A stretch of 64,000 nt of DNA, from NCBI GenBank assembly GCA_025331565.1, contig JAFREQ010000153.1, positions 186,001-250,000 of the forward strand, in the 5' to 3' direction. Positions 46,501 through 58,700 of the stretch are shown piece by piece; position 1 is the stretch's first letter, and the number at the start of each line of letters is the position of its first letter. Position numbers and translations under genes: made by a program. This stretch comes from Holacanthus passer (Eukaryota > Chordata > Actinopteri > Pomacanthidae). The notes below the pieces were generated by a model. The model worked only from the letters and a program-made list of their open reading frames with translations. It did not search any database and was not told the origin of the DNA.

Positions 46501-49500
46501 GACGACAGCAAACCTTTTAAACAGATGAAACAGAGGCAGCTTCGCTTGACTTGAGCAGAGATGTGCTGCATTATCAGACATTATAATCATGTTTTTAAAG
46601 ATGCTGTTATCACAGTTGCTAATCAAGTCAGTCACAGTTGGGGAACAAATATGTATTTATAACCAGTTTTTCATCCAGTAATGAAACATGGAAGCTGCTC
46701 TGTTTGAAATTAAATTTAATGTTTTAACATCTGATTTTGGCAGTTAATTTTAGTCACTAAAATGATAAAATATAGTTACCCGTGATTAATTGAGCAGCTA
46801 TGGTTATTGACCTCAGCAGGATGTGTTCAGGGAAAGGTGATTTCATTAGGTGAATTCCTAATGATTCCACAACAAACGTCTTGGTAAAGTGATACTTCTC
46901 AAAACTCATTATTGAGTTTTTCCAGGAAAAGGAGATCATCACTGCCCCCCATGTTCAATGTTTATGAAGATGAAACCATGTATCTGTTCACAGGAGTTCA
47001 TGAAGTGTCTCTTGACCCTTTCTATAATCCATCTTGACATTTTTTTTCTTCATTAAGGAAGCAAGTACATAATTCAGCATGTTTTGTATTTCATTTGGTG
47101 GTTATTGCAAACTTAGGTGGATATTATATTCGTATTTTATTAAATATAAAGTCTGACCTTTATTAGTTTGTCACCATTCAATAGGTTTGTCTGGCTCTTG
47201 AATAATGTTGGCTAGAGCTGAACAAACCCCTCTCTTATTTTGTAAGGAATATAGGACAAATGATCAGACTTCTAATATTTTAAAGAGATTTGAACTGTCC
47301 ACATAATATATCAATCATCTATGCTGTGTTAAATAAGACATATGGACAATATCATTGATGAGGTCATCTTTTTGTTGTGTTATGTTTTCATAAGATAACA
47401 CTTTCAGATCCCTGTCACAAATGTCTCATATTATACATCAACAAAATATAGAAAATATTACCTTAGAAATGTATTTCATAACAAATGGCAAAGCCTGACA
47501 GTTAACAGAAAAAGTTGTGACCTGCTGGCATCAAGACTAATAATATCACATATACTGTATATTTACAGTATACTTTCATTCATTGACCCGACTAAAAACT
47601 GAATGCTCCAGTATTTTAAATATTCTTAGGACATTAATTGGCATGTACAGTAAACACTTCTGTTACCAGTGTATCACCATGAAACTGTTGCGTACCTCTC
47701 ATTTGCACAGTCATTTGCAAATTTTATGTAGCTGTCGTCTCTGGAAGACACAAGTGTTGTTCCAGCAAGTCAGGCAAACAAGGGAGACAATTTTAATCCT
47801 TGAATGTCAGATCAGATCTGAGATTGTTCCTTTCAAAGCTTCAGTGTACCATCTCTTAATCATCTTAAAGGCAAAGCACAGCGTTTGGATTACAGATGAA
47901 CAGGCCTGCTCACTCCATTTGTACTCATTTCTCCCTGAATAAGATGTGAGCTTTTGGCTCAGGGAACACAGGCTTTAAAAACAACCAGATTTCTTCCACT
48001 GTGTGACTTCGGTGAGTCCATGACAGCCAGCATTTTAACTTTCATGGCAGCAAGAAGAAAGGGATTTAAAGGACAGTCATATAATTATCAAGACCATGTT
48101 TAATCAGTTGTAGCTTCATTGGAAAGATTCTTTGGGATGTTCTAACCCTGACTTTGGGCCAGCTTGCTTTGAGTCCCTGCTGAACCTCTGCAGCGTAACA
48201 CCCTCATGTCTCTGTTTCTAGCTATGTGAGAACCACTGAGAAACTGGGCGAGTGGAATGAGAGAGTTACCAGTTTGGAACTGTGAGTCCATGCACTGTTT
48301 GCTGCTCGCTCACCGGTGATGTCTGGGGTTCTGCTGTGTTTGCTCTCTCACGCTCTGACTTTTACTCACTGAAACACTCTCGATCCTTCTCCGTCCTCAC
48401 CTTCTAACCATGTTTGACAACATTTACATTTCAACAGTTGGTGTCTAACTTGGTAAGAGGACAAACGGTTATCTGTTCTTCCTGCTCATGTTGAATGAGA
48501 TGCTGTAAAGGAATACTTAGGATAAATGTGCATTAATCTGCTGAACCTCATTGGAAAAAGTTAATAGTTTTCTTTTTAAGATTTAATTGATCATAAAGGT
48601 CTGTAAAAAGTGACTCAAGTGAAATAAGACCAAAATTAGCTCTGTTTGACTGTAATTCCTGTAACTGTAATAATATCTCAGGTACAATTTGTTAGATGAT
48701 GGATTTTTTAGCCAGCATCTTTAGTACGCTTCAACTTTTCTGGCTCAGAGGAACCTACTTTGATAGATTTGGGATCAGTTCTCCTGCTGCTCTCGGGAGC
48801 CTTTTGCATATGTGGCTAGACTTCTAGCACTGAAATGGGAGACTGACGTGTCTCTTGGTTCAAACCACTGCAGCCTGAATTACATAACTGATTTCACCTC
48901 AAGTTTGTCCACTGTGGCCTCTGACTCACCTTCTAATGTTTGTTAATCAGTTTGTTAAGATGGTGCTATACGTTCAGTAACTTTTCAGACGTGGCAGGAT
49001 ATTGAGTCATTGCTGACAGAAGTAGAGCTACAGGACTGATGTTTCTGTCACTTTTCTTTTTCTTCTTTTTCTGTTACCATATTCACATATATCATTTTCT
49101 GTCTCTACAGCTCTCCTATCAGTATCGTCATTTTTCTTTTTTTTTTTTTTTTTAAACTTCCTCTCACAAAGGTCAGGTGTCCTCTCTTCCTCCATCCAGA
49201 AGTGATGACACACGTCCCCCTCTGTACTTCTTCTCCAAATCAACAACATTTTGTATTTTAAGCTTTGTCGCACGCTTCCCTCTCTGCTTTTACCAATGAC
49301 CACGCTAAAAACACTATTGTCTAATTCCACACTTAAGTTTATCACACAAAAAGAGAAAATCACAGTGGTGTTTTCTTAGCTGTGAGATGAGGGCAGGACT
49401 GTGGAGTGGAGCAGTTCTGTGGAGAAATCTGTTGAATTAGAAGTCAAGACTTTGTTGGCATGTAATCAGTCCACTGAATAGTTATTTAGCTTGTCTGACA

Positions 49501-52500
49501 ACCTTTTTAGCACAACAATGCCAGTTATCAACAGCAGCTGTTTTATTCTGTTGTGCTTGTTTGCCTAGATGCCCCAAATTGACCATTTATATGTCAAAAA
49601 TCCGACTCCATTAAGCCACACACTGGTAATGGTTGCCCATTACATAATGTTTTCAGCCTGAGGGCTTATTGGTGAAATAAAATCAATGTGCACACAATGG
49701 AAAAGCAGAAATGATGTAATCATATAATTAGCAGTGTTCAGCTGATGCCAAATCTGATCAGTGATGGAAGCAATGACTTGCAGCCATTAGTAATTAGCCA
49801 TGTTCATGGACAGATTATGAGACAGGGGGCCCCTGGGCACAGACATATAAAATGCCCCTTGCCCCTTGGTTGTTTTGCATCTTCTCAGTGAAATATTACA
49901 GAAGTGTTGAAAACTGAACTTTAGTAATTTGTTTAGTTTTACAGCTTTATCTATCACATGTAGAAATACTGTGGAAAATTAAAGCTTTTCACATTGGTTG
50001 ACCATCAATAATACAGTTTTGCAGCTTACATGTGAACACGTTTGCACCAAGTTAGCAAAGACAATCAGCTTCATAATCAGAGACGGACTCCGGACAGGCA
50101 TTAACAGAAGGGGAACTGCATTTGCCATGTGTGTTTGACCTCTTAATGAACTATCTTAGCTGTAAAGTTTCCCCAGGAGTTGGTTTGAGGTGAAGCTATT
50201 TAAGATGGTACTGTACTCCTGCTGAAAGAATCCAGACTCTGTAGTCAGCAAGAAAAACATTAAATCAGTGAGTTTCTGCCCGTTTCCACCAAGCTGCTGC
50301 TGCCGCCGTTGCTCTAAGGTCTGAAGCTAATGGAATTTTCCATGTGGCTGCCTCTGAAATGAACTGGATTGGCAAGCTCAGTCAGATAGTTAGCCTATTC
50401 TGACAAGGCGACGCTGCTGACACTGTTCCTGACTTTTACACACACATACGCACACATTCCCAAGCAGCGACAGGTGAGCTGGTCTTGATTTGTTCTACCT
50501 TTGCACACGGAAATAGGACATGTCTGCTCACACATATTTCTCACACTGTCTGTCTTGGACTTTCAGTTGTGTGTTTGCCTAGACAGTCAGAATATTTGTG
50601 GATTATTACACATGTTTGCTGAGAAAGGCAGAAACACGAGCAGGCATTATTCTTGGTTTAGGCCCACACACAACCATGCAAACACACCGTGCCAAGTACA
50701 GTCCAGGAAAAGTGTGTTTGTATCTCTGGCCCACATGCACACACACATGTGTGCGCCCTGGTCGTGCCTGGCGACCAGACAGGCAGCTCAGACTCGCTGC
50801 TGCAGGAACAAGTGGGAGGAGAGGAAAGGAATGTGAGAGAGAAGAACGGAAGAGAAAGAGATGGTGTTTTGCTTAGTCACATGACAAGAGCGAGAGAGGT
50901 TATGAGGTGCACAGAGCCAAACAGATCTAAACAAAGAAATAAGTGGGTTATGAATTATGAATAAGTTGGAGGCACAAAAGCTAGGAGTGGGTTGCCATGA
51001 AAACTGGAGTGGGCGGAGAGAGTCAGTCAGCTTTTGTACTCAATTTTCAGCTCAGTTAAGTGCGCTTTATTAGCATAACAGTAAAAATCAAAAAGTGTTT
51101 TGCCGCACAATGTAAGGGGAAATTAGGTAGAATTTCAAAAACTCTCACCACCTTCCCTGTAGCCACGCGTCAGTTTCACCTAACAATATTGTTCCCTTAG
51201 TATGGGACGACAAATACTTTCAACAAATATTCCACTCTGACTTCTCTTTCGACATTGTTTGTCAAATTTTAGTGGATCAGCTGGCTGATTCTCTTTCTCA
51301 AAAGAAATCCTGTTTCTTTCCAAATGATTGTTTTCTCTGCTTTGAAACGAATAAGAGCAGTTAAACAGCAAAGTGGTGCATGGACAGACGGTGCACTGTG
51401 ACCAGGCTGGTCTGCATGAAGTCACTGTGCTGTACAGTAAGCAGCATTGTGTGGATGTAAGCCAGGATATAGAGACTGGCCTTGTCTGGAGCAGAGCCGT
51501 CTCCTGTTACTGTAACAGTATTGAACCAGGGTAAAAAAACAATATAACCCTGCTATCTTTTAGGTCATCTAACATTTTATTATTTGGCATATTAAATACT
51601 AAACAGTGATTTGTGTGCTGTTTTTGCATTTACAATAGATACAATAGATTTGTCAGTCAAACAATGTGAGCTGTATTTTTCTTGGCATTTTCTTTGAAGA
51701 TGTTACTGTAGGTGCTATGTTTTTCTACCCAGTTCTTTTTCTCTTAATCAGACAAACAAACCTGTGGCAAGAATAAGAACTTGCTGTTCTGGAGTGAGCC
51801 CCGGACGACTCAGGGAGACTCACTGGTCAGACTCTCACCTTTGACCTGAGAATCTGAGTGGTCACAACATGCTCCTGCCTTGGTTCGACCTCCAGCTGGG
51901 TCATCGGTTGCACTTCGTCTTTGTTCTCCTTTGGCACCGTCTGCCAATAGAAACACTGATGCACTGTGTTTGGAAATGTAGATGTCATGTTTGCAGTGTA
52001 TGTCCCCACATTTGTATAATATTTCACTGCTAAACTACATATCACTTTCAGACACTGTTTGGAGTTTGGTTTGTTATCGTTCTGATCAATATTTTTTATT
52101 GCCCACATCAGGGCTGCACGATTCTGGCAAAAATGTGAGTCACGATTTTTTTGCTTAGAATTGAGATCACGATTCTCTGGCACGATTTTTTTCACAAAAT
52201 GTTTATTGTGGTGGCGTTTAAGGTGATTGGAGAGATTTATAGTGTTGCCTTACCGTGCCACAACGACAGCGAAACATACATTGCAATGCACCTCAGACTG
52301 TTTGTCATGGTCTGGCTTAAATCCGAAATGCCTCCACACTGCCCAATGTGAACCTTTTCGTGTGGGTGATTCTTGCCACTACCACTGGGGGTTTTCATCT
52401 TATAATTTCAAATTCTTATACACCACTGTCATGTATATGAAGCTACATATACAAACAAATATACATGTAACATTTACGCTGTTTAGACTGCTGGCTATGT

Positions 52501-52712
52501 TAATTTAGACATTGACAGTGTTGGGATCAGGAGTCTTATGACCACCTGTGTTCAAACATTCAGTGATCAAAGCCTCCACATGAATGTAAAGTTAGATCTC
52601 CTGTTTTTCTTCTGTTATTCTGGCTGTGGAAGCTTCCTTATCTGCTCTGCTATTGTTTTAAAGAACAGTCAGCACCAACACACTTCCTCTCTTTTTCTAG
52701 ATACAGGCAGGA

Positions 52713-52773
<61 letters not shown>

Positions 52774-55700
52774 TTAAAAGTGTGTGATTAAGCTTGCTTT
52801 GTTGCTAATCATGAATAGGCTGTGCTATCTGGTGTTTGATGTATTAACCTGTTGGCTGTTTGAGAGTCACAATGGGTCTGTTTTACGCACTAAAGCATCA
52901 ACTCTTTCTGCTTTTTCACTAACAGTGTGTTTCTGTGTAGATTTGACACATTTAACTGAACGCAGCTATTTTGGTACTTGGTCAGAAAACCAGTGCCTGC
53001 TATCAGGAAATACTGGAGTTCCTTACGTGATAAGCCGATTTTATCTAAGTGATGGAAATTAGTCAAAAAAATCTATTCCATTACTTAATATGTAATGCTC
53101 TCTCAAACATGTAATGAGATTGCTTTAATTGTTAATTAATGAGGAAAGTAATTACATTACTGATTACATTTTAAATACTCCTCTAAAAGTCATACCAATC
53201 CATGACTGTTATTGGTATTTTGTTCATAATATGTCTCTATAAATGCCAGTTTATCTTTTTAATTCTCTTTAAAGTCTCAGGCCTTTTCTTTTTCACCGAT
53301 ATATGAAACCAGTTTAATCTGGAAGTCTGTCTGCTTTGACAGTTTGCTTAAAACTTTTTGCTTTAAAGTTTGGTCCCGTCTTAGTTTTCACATCTTAGCC
53401 ATCATCTGCTTCTGCTTTTTCTTGGCTGCAATGAACAAACACAGAATAGTTGTCCTTCTAGATATTGACACAGGTTTTTCCTTCAATAATTATAGTTTAA
53501 TTTTGCTCAAATGTTATGTCTAATACAGTAAGGTAGTTTTTTCTCCGGCTAGTTTAACAACCAAGCATTTGAACCGAATACTTACTCGAAAAAGTAATTT
53601 GATCATCAACGCGTTGCTGTGTAACAACCACAACACTGCCAGACGTAGTTTAGATCAGTGGTTCTCAGCCTTTTGTCTTGTCACCCTTTAAAATGAAGCA
53701 TCTTTTTTCTTTTTACCTTTGTTTTATTTGAATAATTTTCAGAATCTAGAAGACGATAAATTGGCCAGAAATTGGCAAAAAAAAAAGCTAAGTTTCAAGA
53801 AAAGTAAAAGGGAAAAACTGTTTTTTCCTAATTTCTTCACCTATTAATCATCTCCACCTCAGGCTTATTGGACGATCCTTTGCTTGGGGACCTTTTTATA
53901 TTTAAATCAAAAATTGAAGTACACAAATTAAATAAAAAGACGAGGTAAGATGAGGGTAAACGGGGTTAGGCGATAGGACAAGATGGGCTTAGGATTGCAG
54001 CACGTAACAGAGAGAAGTTTACCTGGTGCCATGTTACCTTATTTTAGTTACTGTGTTTTGTTCCTAAACCTTCGACCTCTAATGTTCAATTGAGGGAGGA
54101 ACCACTGAGACAATGTGATGAAGGGAAGTTTTCCCACAGAGCTGGAGCTGAGAAGGTTTATTTCACATGTTGCAGAGGAAGTGTTGGTATTTAGAGCGCC
54201 TGGGCACAGAACAGCAGAATTCATAATCTAACATACTGTTATTAATGTAGTACTAAGTTTATTGTAGAGGAGAAAAGTCTGATTCCATTATAGGAGGATT
54301 ATTCTGCATTCCACAATTCTTTGGGGTCATATTGAGTATTCTGCAAAGTCAAATTCCATATTCATTTTCTTTATCGGTCCTCTTAAAGTTGAAATTAATT
54401 TTGTTCTTCCCTTTGAAATAATCTGCAGCAGATTCTCTGCTGAAAGTTGGAAAAAATATGAGATGTCAAATGATCATTTCTTTAAAAAAAAAAAAACCGC
54501 TTGGTCGCATTGCTGCTATGATTTTACATTGTGTATTGTTGTTAATGCTGTCATTTCTCCTGAACACCCCTACATCTGTTACATGTTAAAAGCCTTTATA
54601 ACCCAACTCCACATCCACCAAAACCTTCAAATCCACTTGGTAAAACAAACATCTGGAGTTGGTGTTGGAAGTGAGAAATCTGTAGGAAGTGTAACTCTGT
54701 AACTCTACTGAAGTCTGCTGTGCTGTGTTGTGAGTGTGTGTCTCTTCCCTTGTGTCATTATCCTGCTGTTGTGTCTTCAGATATCTGTCTGCCTCAGCCA
54801 CTTGGGATGACATTGCCCACTCTGAAGCGTGAGTTGACCCCTTTCTCTTTTGTGTTCTTGTTTTGTTTTTGTAGATGAGCTAAGGTTTCTTTAAGTTTGG
54901 TTTTCTTTTTGGGAAGTTTTGTTTTTGACTATCCATCCATTTCTGTTTTCCTTTTGCAATTGTGATTGTGATGGTGAGGGTGTTGGATTATATTTGAATT
55001 TTCTTATTGTTATTTTAGTGGCTGTTGACCCCAAAACATCTGTTTATAGACAAAGTTGTACATTCCACACTTATTTTAGCTTTGTAGACACAGATATGTG
55101 GATTTTACAGATTTTGCATTATTAAAATGATGAAATAGTATTTACTTCAGGAATTACAGAAGTGTGGAAGATCAGCCATGTTAAGGGACACAGTTGTGTG
55201 CTCAGCCACACCAGCTTATCTCCAAAACTGTATTAGCTTGATTCCTGTCAACCATCTGCTGCTGAGACTTGATATGTGTTTGAGTGGCTCAACTGATAAT
55301 GATGTTGGCTTTTATCCAAGGGGTGTGTTTGTTGTGTGTGCACACAGATGGTGAAGGAGTGTTTATTACATTCTGTTGTTAGCTTTTCCAGTTTGGATGT
55401 GTTTCAGTGGGTGCTTATGCAAATATTTCTGAGCATTTGTCTGTGTTGTCAGGTGTGTGTGTGTGTGTGTGTGTGTATTTATTTATTTTTATCCATGTTA
55501 GCAGGAGTAGTTTGACCACACCTACTGACCTTGTTTTAAAGATTCACAATGTAGAAATTTTACACCTGCAAAAACAAAAAAAAATGTAATTAATTTGATT
55601 TACCTCAAACCTTTGAGTATATTTACGTCATGGCAGTAAGGCGACAACTACTACATCTACTGCAGATCAGATTTTTTCAGCTGATGATGTGTCGCTCTTT

Positions 55701-58700
55701 AATGTTACTTGCAGTAACCACAGCCTTTCCTGTTTTAGCACCCTGGAAGGAGCTTTAGGCCTTAAAATCTTAGAATCTAGTTTTTGGTGGGAAGTATTGG
55801 GAGCACTGCCTGGAACCAGGAATGTGCAGGTCAGACAAAAGTAAACAGGAGCAAACTGCAGACAACAGGAATGTACTAAAACCAACATAATTCCAAAAAC
55901 AATTGATCTAACATTTATACCCACTTAATGGTGGTGAGAAAAAAGCCTCTAGATCTCTTTTATTCATTCTGCACATGGCAACTTCCATCACTTCGTGCAA
56001 CACCATGAATGCCTTTGAGGAGAGTCTGACAGTGTGACGGCAGACTTTTCACCCCACGTTTGACTGTGGCCATTTGGGACAGCTGTAAACACTTTGGCTT
56101 CTAAATGCATTCCAACGACACTTCAAACAATCTACTTTGCTGAAAACATACTGAACTCTTAACAATACCTTTTCTGGGCTCTAAATCAAACTAGCTGCCT
56201 CTCTTTCCTGCTCTGCACTTGTTGCTTGAGTCTAAAAGAAAAAAAAAGAAGCGTACTATTATTTGCGTAATATTCATCAGAAGACACTGTTAGTATTGTG
56301 ATCCTTGATATGACCACACCCTAAGAGATGTGTTTGCCAGCTTGAGTGTTTGATTTTGCCATCACGCTCTCTCTTCCATTGCTTTGAAATAAACACTCAC
56401 CGAGCCCTCGGCTGCAGTGGGACATGCTGAATCATATCTGCCATTAATACTGATGGGTTTCTCTATGCTTCTATACTCGAGGGCGTTTCAGGGGAAGAAT
56501 TTGGACTGGATGCTTAAATTGACTAACTCCTTTTAGATACAGTCAAAGCTGAAAAATTAATCTTTTTTCTGTTTGTTTTGTTATCACAAGCTGTCAAATT
56601 TTAGGTGGCCAGCATACAAATGTTGGTAAAAATTAAAGCATTTAAAAAGCAAACACAGAAGGTAAACAGGAGGCTGGTGGCTTTTTTGAGACACCAGCCT
56701 TTTGGCACTTGCTGTGGCCTAAATTCCTGTGATGTCTGACTGTATTTCTGTGTGAATACTAACCATTGGGATGCTGAATACTGCACATCTTCATTTGTGG
56801 GATGGAGCAGTTACTTAAATCACTGTTAGCCTTTGTGTTCGTGTTTGCTGTGGTCAAATGGTTTAGTCTAATTTATGTCCTGTCTTCTTTCCCATCCATC
56901 TGCTTTGTTTTTCTTCATTCTGTCGCTCTATCCATTTTTGTTTGTTTCTGCTGTTTGTCGTCTTTTCTTTCCTCTATCCATCCTCCTCCCTTATTTTTGT
57001 CCTTTCCCTCCTGTCCTTTCTCTGTCTTTTTCTCTCTTGTCCCTCCCTTTTCTCCATCCCACATCTTCTTTTCATTCCACTCCAACCATCTGTCTTCCTT
57101 TCTTTTCTCCATTGTTCTCTTTCCATTCTCCTGTTCCCACCTTTCCCCTCTCTCTCCATTCTTCCATCCATCCCACCTCTCTCTCTCTGTGTCTCTCTCT
57201 CTGCAGATACAAGAAGACTCAGGAGACTCTTTCCCAGGCTGGACAGAAGACCAGTGCAGCTCTCAGCACAGTGGGCACCGTCCTCAGCAAGAGACTGGGC
57301 GACATGAGGTATGATACAGCAGAGCCAAAATGGCCGACACTCTGGTCAGGAACAAGAACAAATGAGCTGAGTGGACAGTGTTGAAACAGAAAGATCCCAA
57401 AGCCATGATATTATAAAACAAGCAAAATAAAATATCGACTAGAATAACAAAGTAAATACAGTCCTTCTGTTGACCCATCAAACAACTGGTGCTAGCATCT
57501 GTTATATTCTGTTTTGGAATTTGTGCATGTAAACATTGTATTCTCACATCAGAAACTTGGATAACCCTGATTTTGAGAAACCAGTATAGAGCAAGATACT
57601 ATGTTGCCTTAACCAGGTTTCTGATCACTGTCTGCCACCTGCACAGATGCATCTTTAACTGGTAGTTAGTCAGCACAGAGTGACACTGGTAATGTGGAGG
57701 ATGTATTTTATGACTTGCTTCCATTATCTGTGATGAGACGGAAAAGAAAACAGCAGAGCAGTAAATGCAGCTGTGTCCAGTTAGCTGCATCATATATGTA
57801 AGGAGATGAATAACAAGGTTAGTCTGTCTTCCATGTGAACATCACATCCCAAATATGATCAAAACCAGGATGAGGCTTGTAACCAGATGACTTCTTCAGT
57901 TTGAAGTCAGCTGAATGTTTGCTCACTGTGACACTGTCCATCTCTTTGTTCTTTTAGCACTGAATTTGTCTCAGCTTTCTGACCAGTGATTCATTTCTTA
58001 TTCAACTTTCTCTCCTTTAACCTTAACTAGTAGTGCTGTAGATAATGTGCAGAACTGACTAACAAACCCTCGTGTCTGGTACATTTGTTCATTTATTCAA
58101 CAGCTTTATTGCATGACAGGTCATCTTACTAACTCAAGGGGTGGTTCAGCATGACTTGATTTGTTCTCCATTTGTAGAAACGAAACATGAATAGTTTTTC
58201 TACATATTTGGCATCAAACACATCAGTAAATTGAAACTGTCTTGGAAGTAATTTAGTAAAAAGTAATTTAGCCACTTGAATATAACACATCTTTAATAAA
58301 TTCAATTTGTTTTGAAGTAGTTGGACCATCCCTGTAATGTAGACAGCTTTTTCACCCTCAATCACACTGTTTATTTTGCTTCAAACTGAACAGACTTTCA
58401 GGTCAGACAATAAGCCCCGAACATGAGAAAACAAGATGTGGTTAAGTGACAAAGCAACAATTCTTCAAGTGCCATTGAGGGTGAGAGAGATAAAACCTGT
58501 AGCCACAGAAAACAAATAGACTCTATGAAGATGCACTTACCACTGACTGCTTCACGTCTAACCTGTCTCATCTCTAATGTTGTCTCGTTGACTCACACAT
58601 CCGCCTGTAATTATGTTAATGTTACCATTTTTCCATTAATCCACCCACACACACCCTTGCATGAAGAGCAAGGGTGGAGGAAGTATATTTCCTGCAGTAT

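Larger units (their letters stand above)
48282..54780 (+). other. tpd52l2 intron 4 (before cassette A)
   Basis: 6.5 kb. It contains a hAT-like 5' end at 52109, a long GT tract at 52717-52768, a possible Charlie-like element at 53656-54107 and T/A homopolymers near 49138-49153 and 54482-54495. I see no exon. Confidence 0.7.

Noticed and set aside
48439..48453. 15-nt candidate cassette (CAACAG|...|GTAAGA) after tpd52l2 exon 4
   Set aside because: Good splice-like borders, but in the required phase it reads a stop codon (TAA) within five codons.
53656..54107. Complete hAT-Charlie element
   Set aside because: The left end is convincing but the right end matches for only about 10 bases and the flanking octamers differ, so it is kept only as a low-confidence feature.
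56802..57384. Overlapping plus-strand frames of 170, 169 and 121 residues
   Set aside because: All are low-complexity Ser/Phe/Leu/Pro frames caused by the C/T-rich intron tract. Only the part from 57207 is exon, in a different phase relation.
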